Assembly: GCA_002127415.1 (NCBI GenBank)
Contig: MWJR01000135.1
Coordinates: 1 to 8,873 of the forward strand
Source of the DNA: Calditrichaeota bacterium AABM5.125.24
Lineage (GTDB): Bacteria; Electryoneota; AABM5-125-24; Hatepunaeales; Hatepunaeaceae
Direction: 5' to 3'
DNA length: 8,873 bases
Each line of letters opens with the position of its first letter. Position 1 is the stretch's first letter. The notes under the pieces are model-generated. The model was not told the DNA's origin. It ran no database searches and saw only the letters and a program-made list of their open reading frames with translations. Positions 1-8,366 of the stretch are shown here, one piece after another. Both the position numbers and the translations under genes were made by a program.

Positions 1-88
1 AAATAAATAAGTCACCATGCAACTGTTTATCTATTTATTTATTCTACACTTGAAAAAACATTCGAGAATCGCTATAATCGTTGAGTGG

Positions 89-110
89 CCCGGGTTGCTT
101 GCAACCCGGG
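89..110 (+). terminator. perfect GC-rich palindrome, possible terminator
   Basis: Two 10-base arms, CCCGGGTTGC (89-98) and GCAACCCGGG (101-110), are perfect inverted copies two bases apart. GAGT (83-86) and ACTC (117-120) extend the symmetry. On the plus strand the hairpin is followed by TTTCTT, so it could end a rightward transcript arriving from left of the window. On the minus strand, just after the biotin carboxylase stop, it is followed by CCACTC rather than a T run, so it is a weak intrinsic terminator for that gene. It may instead be a dispersed intergenic palindrome, similar in style to those at 8808-8855. Bases 1-88 contain no gene I can support. Confidence 0.45.
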
Positions 111-118
111 TTTCTTAC

Positions 119-1651
<1,533 letters not shown>

Positions 1652-1663
1652 TGCGAAGATAAA

Positions 1664-3850
1664 CTACTTAGCCTGAAGAATAACAGGGGTGTCTGTAATC
1701 CTGATAGCACCTTCCACTTCATCATAGGGCATTTCGGTAAATGGTCCTAATGATTCTTCTTCATCGGTAAGTATGGTTACAGACACGTCATCCATATATC
1801 CATCAAGTAACGAGGCATCTCCTGTGAACGTTGTGAAGATAAGCATAACCTCCGGTCGGTGATCTGCCACTTGGAAATTACGATCCTCAACCACTGTGAC
1901 CCCACTAAATGCAACGTCATACTGACTTGTCTCGGTGTCGTAGAAGATTTCAAGGTGGAACCACTGGTCAATCGGATAACTATCCCCGCCCAACTCTAAG
2001 AACGGGCCTGGACCATTTCGGACGAAGAAAGTGTTGTCTCGATTGAACTGAATCTGGAAGGTTACTACATTGTTGGGTGCATTATCAGCCCCCCATACAC
2101 CGAGGTAACTGTTGGCTGGAATGTACAACCAGCAAGACGCTACGGCACGCTGAGTCTGTCTATGATTGAGCGTCAGACGGCACCACGAATTTGTTTCGAT
2201 CTCATCGTGGAGGCGAACGCTTTTCGTGCTGCCGTGTGACATCTGACCTGATACCTGAATCCATGAGTTGCCAACTTCCATGGTTCGCCAAGCCGGGTCA
2301 TCCGGAGGCTGGTCAAGCGGGTCTGATTCAAAGTCGTCTACAAACACGGTCAGCGACCAGGTCTGGGCGCTGTCCGCGTCGGACGGGTCTGAGGTGAACT
2401 CGACGTTGATGGCCCGGACACGATACGCATACCAGGTCTCCGCTTCCAGTCCGGTGTCGAGATAATACATTGAATTTTCTTCGGTCAGGGCGTGTTCGAA
2501 GAACTCGTCCTCCCCCTCGGCCTTGCGCTCGATGAGGAAGTTATCCTCGTTGCCCGAAACGTCCCGCCAGGTAAGCCTGATCCGGTCGAGACCCATTGCT
2601 TCAGCCTGCAGGTCGCGGGGTGGGCTGGGAGGCCCCGGGGGGGTTGTAACCGCCAGGATATTCGACCACTCGGAGGCGTCCACATTGTTCTCGGCGTTGA
2701 CACGGTATTGATAGGTAGTGCTCTGGGCGACACTGTTGTCGATGTAAGTGACAATATCAGCGTCAACCTGGTCGAGGTCTTCCCAGCGGTTAGGCTCCAC
2801 CCGGCGTTGGATGTTGAACCACAGTTCATCGTCGGAGTTGTCATCCCAGATGAGCACCACCCGGTTGTAAGCCAGCTGCAGGGTATCGGTCCTCAGGTTG
2901 GTCGGGGCGATTGGGGGTCCCTCCGGCGTGGTCGCCTCGGCCACGTTGGAACAGGTTGAGGCGCCGTGCTCGTTGTAGGCGTAGATGCGGTAGTTGTAAG
3001 TGGTCTCGGTCTCCAACCCATAGTCGGTGTAGTTGAAGCGGTTGGCACCTACCGAGTCAATAATGGCCCAATCGACCTCCTGGGGGATGCACCGCTGGAT
3101 TACGAAGCCCGTTTCGTTGCTGGAGTTGTCCAGCCAGTCCAGCCTGACCTGATTGGGGTTTATGTGTGAGGTGGTCGCTTCCAGATTGCTTGGTGGATTT
3201 GGGGTCAGGACTGCCGTAATAGCGCTGGCCTCGTTGGACCACGATGAGTCGTGGGTGACCGAATCGAGCATCGCTCCAACGCGGTATTGGTAGGCGACGT
3301 TGGGGACCAGCCCTTCGTCCTGGTAAGAGGTGGCATCGGCATCCAGGGTGTCTATGGTCTCGAAGTCACGGCCGTATTTGCGCTGAATCTCGTAGCCGGT
3401 TTCAACCCCTGAAATGTCATTCCAGCTCAGGTTGATCTGCAGGAGGTTGTCCTGGTCCTGTTCGGCGGTGAGATCGGTCGGTGCAATGGAAGGGGTGCGC
3501 ACCTCGACGAATTCAGTGGGATCCGACTCGCCGTCTGAGCGAAAAGCCTTGACTTGGTAACGGTATTTGGTGCCTTCGCTGAGGCTCTGGTCGATGAATG
3601 CGGTTGTATCATAGCCCACTGAACCGATGCGAGCCCAACTGGTGGTGCCACCGGGGGCGCGTTCGATGTTGAAGCCGCTTTCGTTCAGGCTGTTATCCGC
3701 CCAGTGGAGCTGGACCTGATCGTGGGACAGCACTGTCGCTGACAGGTGGCTGGGTGCGGATATGGGCGGCGCGGTGGGACCTTCATCTTCACCACAGCCG
3801 ATAAACAGCGCGGTGAAGGCGAAAATCAGGATAAAAGGGATCCGTTTCAT
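1664..3850 (-). CDS. lipoprotein with five fibronectin type III domains and a jelly-roll-like C-terminus
   Basis: This 728-residue protein begins with a lipoprotein-type signal: K2-R3, a hydrophobic stretch, then LFIGC with Cys19 as the likely lipidated residue (Phe at -3 is not ideal). Five FN3 domains follow at about 31-120, 121-213, 214-309, 312-404 and 407-498. Each has the APxxL entry, a W in strand C (for example LHWADNS, LSWNDIS, LDWLDNS), the Y-x-Y-R-V strand and a TTP-like linker. Residues about 499-695 (VDDFESDP to DGYMDDVSV) resemble a concanavalin-A-like jelly roll of the type that binds carbohydrate or mediates adhesion. No catalytic motif is visible; a surface binding or scaffold role is inferred. 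ATG at 3848-3850 has GGAG (3857-3860) six bases upstream. The 3' part is clearly more AT-rich (38% GC in 1741-1800) than the FN3 part (62% in 3481-3540). It ends with TAG, 12 nt before the biotin carboxylase start and in the same frame. Confidence 0.9.
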   Translation of the reverse strand: MKRIPFILIFAFTALFIGCGEDEGPTAPPISAPSHLSATVLSHDQVQLHWADNSLNESGFNIERAPGGTTSWARIGSVGYDTTAFIDQSLSEGTKYRYQVKAFRSDGESDPTEFVEVRTPSIAPTDLTAEQDQDNLLQINLSWNDISGVETGYEIQRKYGRDFETIDTLDADATSYQDEGLVPNVAYQYRVGAMLDSVTHDSSWSNEASAITAVLTPNPPSNLEATTSHINPNQVRLDWLDNSSNETGFVIQRCIPQEVDWAIIDSVGANRFNYTDYGLETETTYNYRIYAYNEHGASTCSNVAEATTPEGPPIAPTNLRTDTLQLAYNRVVLIWDDNSDDELWFNIQRRVEPNRWEDLDQVDADIVTYIDNSVAQSTTYQYRVNAENNVDASEWSNILAVTTPPGPPSPPRDLQAEAMGLDRIRLTWRDVSGNEDNFLIERKAEGEDEFFEHALTEENSMYYLDTGLEAETWYAYRVRAINVEFTSDPSDADSAQTWSLTVFVDDFESDPLDQPPDDPAWRTMEVGNSWIQVSGQMSHGSTKSVRLHDEIETNSWCRLTLNHRQTQRAVASCWLYIPANSYLGVWGADNAPNNVVTFQIQFNRDNTFFVRNGPGPFLELGGDSYPIDQWFHLEIFYDTETSQYDVAFSGVTVVEDRNFQVADHRPEVMLIFTTFTGDASLLDGYMDDVSVTILTDEEESLGPFTEMPYDEVEGAIRITDTPVILQAK

Positions 3851-4168
3851 CTCATTCTCCGGATTGATGGTGAGCCGCTGGTCTGCTGTGCGGAAATCTA
3901 CTCAACAGAGATATATTGACGGGTAATTTGAGCCTCAGTCAGGCAATTGCCATAGTCTAAAACAACAATATAAATGCCTCGACTCATATTATCAAGAGGT
4001 TGCACCCTTTAATATCACCCGGTCGTCACCTTATCGGTCGATGCCTCTTCACGGCCAGGAGGGATTGTTGGGTCAGGTTGTCCTTTAAGGTGGGATTTCT
4101 GTGATACTTACCTCCCGATGAACCTCGCATTGATTGTGCCGGTAAGCAGGCTTACATATTGGTCTGGT
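3851..4168. other. intergenic region upstream of the lipoprotein gene
   Basis: No gene is supported in these 318 bases. The last part (4142-4155) holds the small inverted repeat GTAAGC/GCTTAC, 13 bases beyond the CCA end of the tRNA half, which may be the remains of a hairpin downstream of the original tRNA. A perfect 10-base palindrome lies at 3942-3951. The lipoprotein promoter should be here, but I find no convincing -35/-10 pair or Bacteroidetes-type TTTG/TAnnTTTG pair on the minus strand. The lipoprotein Shine-Dalgarno is at 3857-3860. Confidence 0.6.
3942..3951. promoter_or_regulatory. palindrome GGCAATTGCC, possible operator
   Basis: A perfect 10-base palindrome 91 bases upstream of the lipoprotein start codon. 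Its position in the 5' region fits a regulator half-site pair, but no regulator or promoter can be tied to it from this window, and a palindrome this short can arise by chance. Confidence 0.2.
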
Positions 4169-4218
<50 letters not shown>

Positions 4219-4293
4219 ATTTAAGGGGGTTTGCCAGCTCTTTTCAACAAAGGGTTTGTAGAGCAATGTCCTGCTCTCACAAGACATTACGAT

Positions 4294-4322
4294 GTTAATC
4301 ATGGTTATTCTTGGTTAATCAT
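4294..4322. repeat. two direct copies of GTTAATCAT, possible integrase arm sites
   Basis: The 9-mer GTTAATCAT occurs at 4294-4302 and again at 4314-4322, exactly 20 bases (about two helical turns) apart on one face of the DNA. It lies between the attachment site and the recombinase, where arm-type binding sites or excisionase sites of tyrosine recombinases usually lie. Small inverted repeats next to it (ACAAA/TTTGT at 4247-4259; GAGCA/TGCTC at 4261-4276; AATGTC/GACATT at 4265-4288) support a recombination-site interpretation. Confidence 0.4.
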
Positions 4323-4346
4323 TGACGTTCTTTGTAGACATAAAAC

Positions 4347-4366
4347 GTTCCCATATTGTTCCCATA
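4347..4366. repeat. two direct copies of GTTCCCATA, possible integrase arm sites
   Basis: GTTCCCATA occurs at 4347-4355 and 4358-4366 with an 11-base period, one helical turn. Tandem short repeats spaced by a turn beside a tyrosine recombinase gene are typical of arm-type sites bound by the recombinase N-terminal domain. The missing N-terminus of this recombinase prevents any matching of protein to site. Confidence 0.45.
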
Positions 4367-4379
4367 AATCCAGGAGGAT

Positions 4380-4390
4380 GACCCCCTGCT
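4380..4390. repeat. second copy of 11 bases of the tRNA anticodon-arm sequence
   Basis: GACCCCCTGCT at 4380-4390 is identical to 4197-4207, which on the minus strand is the 3' anticodon stem plus variable loop of the tRNA half. The flanking bases do not match. It lies 19 bases beyond the recombinase stop. It could be a degraded second core site, an arm site or chance. Confidence 0.3.
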
Positions 4391-4408
4391 TCGAGGCATA
4401 GGGTCGTT

Positions 4409-5374
4409 TCAGTAAGGTAACCTATCTGCCGCGGCTCGCTTGTGGCCTGGTTGAAGGTGGGCATACATTTCGGTGACCTGGGTTGTCGAATGGCCCATCA
4501 GGGAAGCTACCGTCGCCAAGTCAACACCTGCCATCACCAGCTGTGAGGCAAAGGTGTGCCGCAGGGTATGCAAGGTCAGGTTGTCCGGCAGTTCATTGAC
4601 GCGTTCCCTGATGATCCTCATTATCTTCGATGCCCTCCTTGGATCGGTAGCGAACCGCCAGAAGATCCAATTGCTGCCGTTGCCGTCCTCTTTCAATTCC
4701 TCCAATAATCCTCTAAGCCTGTCAGTCAAGGGGAATGGACGCCGCAGCTTGGTCTGGCTGTTAGGTTGCCCCAGGTGGATCTGCTGGTTCTGCCAGTCTA
4801 TGTCGTCCCAAGTCAAGTCGGTGGCTTCAGTCCGACGGCAACCGGTCCACAGGTAGAATTGTAGCAGCCTCCGGACGTGGATGTCCTCAAGGCTGTCTAG
4901 GATCAGGTGTATCTGCTCCACTTCGAGGAAGGTCGCCTTCTTGGTTTGTCTGCTCTTTGCAAACGGCTTGACCGTGCGAAAAGGGTGTTCTGCTAGCAGA
5001 CCGTGTTCATCTACGGCACGCTGGAAGATGGCCTTTAGCTGCCGGAGGTACATGTTGATGCTGGTGTCGCTGTAGAGGAGGTCATCCCGAAGGCGGATCA
5101 GGAACCGCTCGACCAGACTACGATCAACGTTATCGAGCGGCTTGTCTCCCGCACATTCTATCAACTTCCTGAGCGCCTGAGTGTTTATCTCGACAGTTCT
5201 TGGTCTTTTCCTGGAGGCGCACCATTCCGTATCCCTGGACATGAGGTCCGACAGGATTAAACCCTTCGGGCGCTGCACCAATTGCTTCGGGTTTTCACCC
5301 CTAGCAAGAATGGCTTCGATCTTCGCCTTCTCCTTCTTCCATAAATAATGAAATTGTATTAAAGTCGGATTCAC
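4409..5374 (-). CDS. tyrosine recombinase (integrase), probably 5'-truncated
   Basis: This enzyme cuts and rejoins DNA at attachment sites through a covalent 3'-phosphotyrosine link and presumably integrated the element into tRNA-Pro. A SAM-like core-binding domain spans about residues 38-135 and the catalytic domain about 145-315. All catalytic residues are visible: R180 (TGCRRTEA), K209 (the beta-hairpin Lys in SQTKLRRPF), H269 and R272 (HTLRH), H295 (LMGHS) and nucleophile Y304 (EMYAHL). The open frame is 321 residues, but the only start before residue 45 is a GTG at 5372-5374 with no Shine-Dalgarno, and the first 12 codons fall in AT-rich DNA belonging to another gene. Integrases of tRNA-targeting islands commonly carry an additional N-terminal arm-binding domain, absent here. 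I infer that the 5' end was lost near 5340. The stop is TGA at 4409-4411, 190 bases from the tRNA half. It may be inactive or expressed only by read-through from upstream. Confidence 0.88.
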   Translation of the reverse strand: MNPTLIQFHYLWKKEKAKIEAILARGENPKQLVQRPKGLILSDLMSRDTEWCASRKRPRTVEINTQALRKLIECAGDKPLDNVDRSLVERFLIRLRDDLLYSDTSINMYLRQLKAIFQRAVDEHGLLAEHPFRTVKPFAKSRQTKKATFLEVEQIHLILDSLEDIHVRRLLQFYLWTGCRRTEATDLTWDDIDWQNQQIHLGQPNSQTKLRRPFPLTDRLRGLLEELKEDGNGSNWIFWRFATDPRRASKIMRIIRERVNELPDNLTLHTLRHTFASQLVMAGVDLATVASLMGHSTTQVTEMYAHLQPGHKRAAADRLPY

Positions 5375-6422
5375 AGGTTAGAACTAATGATGAAGAGGCG
5401 TCTAATGCAAGCCACCACATGTTACAGATACCTCCAAATCTTATATTAGCTGAAGAACCACTTCTCATTTCAAGTACTTCAATTAATCCGTCATTTTCAA
5501 TATCTAAATTGGAGTTTTCTCCTCGAATTTCAAAATATTGGGAAATGGCACCATGATGTTCACCAGGAAATGTCATTGTGCCATCAACTTCGAAAGTACC
5601 ACTGTTTAGAACTATATTGCCACCATAACTTACACCAGGTTCGCCGTTGTTATAATCTCCAAGACAGTGTATAGTACCTCCGTTAATGGTTAATGGACCA
5701 TATCCATTTTGTTCCACCATACCAATTTCCAAATTGGAGTCTCCCCCTATAATAAATAAATTAGGTCCTTCAAGAACAAGATGCCCCGCTATAACTTCAC
5801 CGAAGATTTCCATTTTTGTGTCTTCACCACCAACCCAAGGTCCTGATAATTCTAAAATGTCATTATTATCCATTTCTATCTGTAATCTACCTTCTATCGA
5901 TACAGCCCCCGCTATGAGTACAAATTCCTCTTCTCCTGGTTGATTATCATCATCTTCATTGATGAATAAGACACCATCACTCTCAATATTAAGCGTAGGA
6001 TTGTCTCCGTCATAATGATCAATTGTGACTTTATTGAATCTAGCGGATCCAATCGTAATGTTAAGTCTGCCGTTTTCGACTAAGACATCCTGGAATACTA
6101 TATCCGCATTATCCGTAATATCATCATTACCATCGTCGATATTGATCGTAAAACAGCCATCTCTGCCTTCTTCCTCGCCAATAGTCACAATTTCGTTTAT
6201 TACTTGGTCGTCTTCGGCGGTAATAGTACCTACTATCACTATTGGTTCTTCGGGATTCCATGGGTTGTTTTCGATGTCGAGCCATCCCATTTCTTCCCCT
6301 TGACCATGCATTCCATTGATAACGATGACTGCTTCAACTTTACAGGGTAAAGACATCACCAATGCCAATAGAAAAGCAGCTATTCCGGATTTCATGGATA
6401 GCCGATTCATAAAACGTTCCAT
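5301..6422 (-). CDS. secreted beta-helix-like acidic protein, 3'-truncated
   Basis: I do not recognise a named family. The 373-residue frame has a Sec signal peptide (R3, R7 and K11, then GIAAFLLALVMSLP, likely cut near VEA at 29-31). A long, acidic, Asn/Gly/Asp-rich beta-strand body follows, with irregular repeats of the type xLxIxxDGxLxI and LTINGGT / IVLNSGTFEVDGT. This fits a right-handed beta-helix or adhesin-like exported protein. ATG at 6420-6422 has a strong CCTCC complement (GGAGG at 6428-6432) five bases upstream, so the first Met is preferred over Met5 or Met10. It follows the FG-GAP gene by 42 bases and probably shares its transcript. The last 13 or so residues (EEGEGEDRSHSC) are translated from recombinase DNA in another frame, so the native C-terminus, where a T9SS sorting domain would be expected, is missing. 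GC is low (33% in 5701-5760). Confidence 0.7.
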   Translation of the reverse strand: MERFMNRLSMKSGIAAFLLALVMSLPCKVEAVIVINGMHGQGEEMGWLDIENNPWNPEEPIVIVGTITAEDDQVINEIVTIGEEEGRDGCFTINIDDGNDDITDNADIVFQDVLVENGRLNITIGSARFNKVTIDHYDGDNPTLNIESDGVLFINEDDDNQPGEEEFVLIAGAVSIEGRLQIEMDNNDILELSGPWVGGEDTKMEIFGEVIAGHLVLEGPNLFIIGGDSNLEIGMVEQNGYGPLTINGGTIHCLGDYNNGEPGVSYGGNIVLNSGTFEVDGTMTFPGEHHGAISQYFEIRGENSNLDIENDGLIEVLEMRSGSSANIRFGGICNMWWLALDASSSLVLTCESDFNTISLFMEEGEGEDRSHSC

Positions 6423-6464
6423 TTTAGCCTCCAGCTTTTAAGTTTTTGAAGGATCCAATAATGA

Positions 6465-7988
6465 TTATTTGATTAGAACGAGCTTTCGATTTAGTACTGC
6501 TTGCCTGTAATATATTGAAAGAAAATATATACCACTACCACAGCGGCTGAGGTCTAATGCGCTGATGTAATGACCTGCACATGGCTGGTATTCAAGATTC
6601 TCATATACTACTCTACCCCGAATATCATATACTTTTATTTCGAGGAGACCGAGTGCAGGGAGTTCAACATTAATTAAGGTGGATGAATTGAATGGGTTCG
6701 GGAAGGCAGGCAGGACTTCGAAGCCTCTGACTATATTATGATGCTCCCAATCGACCGATCCATAATTCTCATCGGCCGACATTATCCAAATTGACCCAAA
6801 TGGATTGAAAGTAATATGATATCCGTAAAATGCGAAATCATTTATGCCATCTCCGGTCAGATCACCACATCGGTAAACCTCTTTACCGGCTGTCTCAAAT
6901 TCTCGCTGAAACCAGCCGTTTAAGTAGAAATCTACTTCGCCGTCCATCCTGCGTCCGCCGAAATAGATCAAAATCTCATAGGTTGCATCTCCATGATTTC
7001 CTGCCAGCACGTCGGCGAAGCCGTCTCCATTCAAATCACCGGGCGAGGTTATAGATTTACCTGCTAACACTCCGCTTTCAAGAACCAGATCAACCTCAGG
7101 CTGGATATCTTCTCCCCCAAAAGTTACAGTCCAATTGTAATGATCAACCCTGCCGATAATGTCCACATATCCGTCGCCGTTCAGATCATCTGATAGTTTT
7201 ATATCGTAACGCATCCAATTGATTAATCTTATAGCCGGCTCCTCAGGCAGTTCTTCACCACCAAAAAACACATATACAGAGTCCATATCGAACCTACCAC
7301 CAGCAGTCATAATAAAGTCATCAAACCCGTCATTATTGATGTCCTTACCGCTGGCTATAGCTCCGAGGACATTATTCTCATAATCACCGCTTAATTCTAC
7401 TTCGGGCTCAAAATCAGGATTCTCTCCACCGAGAAACAAGAATATACGTCTGCAATTCTGCGCGGCAAAGTCGTCATAACCGTCATTATTCATATCGCCT
7501 ATGCCTTTAAATTTAGTATAGCTATTATCTATTAAAAAATCACCAGGTATTCTGATATCTGCTGCAGTATCAAGATCTCCACCGAGAAAAACTTTGTAAT
7601 GATCAAATTCATAATAATTGTTATCAAAGTATTGTATTGTTGCAATAAAGTCATTATATTCATCTCCATTGATATCTCCAAGTACTTCATTTATTCGAAA
7701 ATTTATGTTAGGGTACAAAAAAGTAACACTTGGTATCGTATCTATCGGACTGCCTCCCGAATAAAGTTCAGCTCCCCATCCTCGTCCACCAGGGTGGTAA
7801 GCATAATCAATTATAAAGTCATCGAATCCATCGTCATTCTGATCCCCAAGAGCATAGAAGCTGTTAAGTGTAATTTCATCACTGAATCTATTAATCCTCA
7901 TTATCAGTTCAGGCTCGAAATCTTGGGCTGACGCCACGCCCGTCACCAGGAGGATACTTAAAATTGCTCCAGATAGTTCTTTAGACAT
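6465..7988 (-). CDS. secreted seven-repeat FG-GAP protein with T9SS sorting domain
   Basis: The 507-residue protein has a Sec signal peptide (MSKELSGAILSILLVTGVAS, cut at about ASA-Q). Seven FG-GAP/VCBS-type repeats carry calcium-loop motifs at residues 49-57 (DQNDDGFDD), 105-113, 165-173, 216-224, 268-276, 318-326 and 376-384, spaced 50-60 residues apart. Seven such units are expected to form an integrin-alpha-like seven-bladed beta-propeller. Residues about 423-507 are a type A T9SS sorting domain: AFPNPFN, a VYDIRGRVV strand, SGIYFL and the terminal KLVLIK. The protein is therefore exported across the outer membrane and probably anchored or released at the cell surface; its ligand is unknown. 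Translation could open further upstream at 8120, but those 44 extra residues lack signal-peptide character and run through a hairpin. ATG at 7986-7988 has GGGG six bases upstream and puts the signal peptide at the N-terminus. The stop is TAA, 42 bases before the next gene. Confidence 0.9.
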   Translation of the reverse strand: MSKELSGAILSILLVTGVASAQDFEPELIMRINRFSDEITLNSFYALGDQNDDGFDDFIIDYAYHPGGRGWGAELYSGGSPIDTIPSVTFLYPNINFRINEVLGDINGDEYNDFIATIQYFDNNYYEFDHYKVFLGGDLDTAADIRIPGDFLIDNSYTKFKGIGDMNNDGYDDFAAQNCRRIFLFLGGENPDFEPEVELSGDYENNVLGAIASGKDINNDGFDDFIMTAGGRFDMDSVYVFFGGEELPEEPAIRLINWMRYDIKLSDDLNGDGYVDIIGRVDHYNWTVTFGGEDIQPEVDLVLESGVLAGKSITSPGDLNGDGFADVLAGNHGDATYEILIYFGGRRMDGEVDFYLNGWFQREFETAGKEVYRCGDLTGDGINDFAFYGYHITFNPFGSIWIMSADENYGSVDWEHHNIVRGFEVLPAFPNPFNSSTLINVELPALGLLEIKVYDIRGRVVYENLEYQPCAGHYISALDLSRCGSGIYFLSIYYRQAVLNRKLVLIK

Positions 7989-8022
7989 CGTTTTCCCCAA
8001 AAACAAAACGCCCCGCCAGCAT
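7981..8022 (-). CDS. possible 13-codon leader ORF overlapping the FG-GAP start
   Basis: An ATG at 8020-8022, in the loop of the hairpin, opens MLAGRFVFGENDV and stops with TAA at 7981-7983, just past the ATG of the FG-GAP gene in another frame. GGTGG lies five bases before it. Such an overlap could couple translation of leader and gene. There is no direct sign that it is translated, and an ORF this short can arise by chance. Confidence 0.15.
   Translation of the reverse strand: MLAGRFVFGENDV
7995..7998 (-). promoter_or_regulatory. ribosome binding site fixing the FG-GAP start
   Basis: GGGG followed by A (minus strand) lies six bases before the ATG at 7986-7988. It supports that codon over the in-frame upstream ATG at 8118-8120. 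It lies directly after the U-tract of the hairpin, so hairpin formation and ribosome loading may interact. Confidence 0.6.
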
Positions 8023-8041
8023 ATACTCCACCGGCGAGGCG
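7999..8041 (-). terminator. hairpin plus U-tract before the FG-GAP gene (terminator or attenuator)
   Basis: As minus-strand RNA, 8041-8031 (CGCCUCGCCGG) pairs with 8019-8009 (CUGGCGGGGCG) in an 11-bp stem, with two G-U wobbles and no mismatch. The loop is 11 nt, followed at once by UUUUGUUUUU. The wobbles would be A-C mismatches in the plus-strand RNA, so the structure belongs to the minus strand. This is a textbook intrinsic terminator. It sits only 11 bases ahead of the FG-GAP start codon and leaves just the ribosome binding site between, so it either ends an upstream transcript (from the broken IS3 region) or acts as a leader attenuator. Confidence 0.75.
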
Positions 8042-8366
8042 CTAAACTCCCATGAACTGCTCCCATTTCTCTTGAACGTCTTACTGCGTAACGACTACAA
8101 TAATCCACTGAAGCTCCCACTCTTAAGGATCAAAGCCTGTTACTTACCTGATATTCATACTCACTCAGGCGCCTGCTCCGGACGCCCGGACGATTGTCAA
8201 GTCACTTCGTAGTCAGCATCTGTTGCCAATATAATGCATCTCAAGACCGTTGCCAAGGGTTAGCGTCGAGAATTTTCAGAAGAAATCGCCGGTTAGGAGA
8301 ACGGACGGCCTGGTTAAGCCGCCCCCGAATTGATCCTTGCTCGTCAATACTTTGTAATTACTGACC
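8042..8366. other. non-coding leader and promoter region of the FG-GAP gene
   Basis: No gene is supported. It holds a perfect palindrome CAGGCGCCTG (8166-8175) and a tandem repeat CCGGACG (8178-8184, 8186-8192). A TTGACA on the minus strand (8195-8200) has no acceptable -10 at 16-18 bases. The promoter of the minus-strand secreted-protein pair should lie here, but I cannot place it. A weak hairpin with arms near 8305-8326 may be left over from the 3' end of the broken IS3 element. Confidence 0.5.
8166..8192. repeat. palindrome CAGGCGCCTG followed by tandem CCGGACG
   Basis: The 10-base palindrome at 8166-8175 and the two CCGGACG copies (8178-8184 and 8186-8192, period 8) form a GC-rich cluster in otherwise mixed DNA, about 180 bases upstream of the FG-GAP start. 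It may be an operator or a chance cluster. Confidence 0.25.

Noticed and set aside
1..40. AAATAAATA/TATTTATTT inverted repeat at the left edge
   Set aside because: Low-complexity AT sequence with a 22-base gap; not distinguishable from chance.
2893..2914. Copy of the tRNA 3' end inside the lipoprotein gene (15 exact bases, 20 of 22 overall, against 4163-4184)
   Set aside because: The bases encode the APTNL linker that recurs at FN3 domain borders (compare APTDL near 3475). One exact 15-mer match in a window of this size is compatible with chance, so I do not call it a second att site.
1664..3850. The five FN3 units as a recent DNA tandem repeat
   Set aside because: They are similar only at protein level; the nucleotide sequences have diverged, so this is an old domain array rather than a recent repeat.
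4379..4405. GACCC/GGGTC hairpin as the recombinase terminator
   Set aside because: Only five clean base pairs, an internal mismatch, and no T-run on the minus strand.
5372..5374. GTG as the true start of the recombinase
   Set aside because: It has no Shine-Dalgarno and lies in AT-rich DNA that encodes the secreted protein in another frame. The ORF is merely open there.
7989..8120. N-terminal extension of the FG-GAP ORF from an ATG at 8120
   Set aside because: The 44 extra residues are Arg/Cys/Trp-rich with no signal character, pass through the hairpin, and would bury the clear signal peptide that starts at 7988, which has its own ribosome site.
8195..8200. TTGACA as a -35 box for the FG-GAP operon
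   Set aside because: No -10-like hexamer follows at 16-18 bases on the minus strand; the spacer runs into GC-rich repeats.
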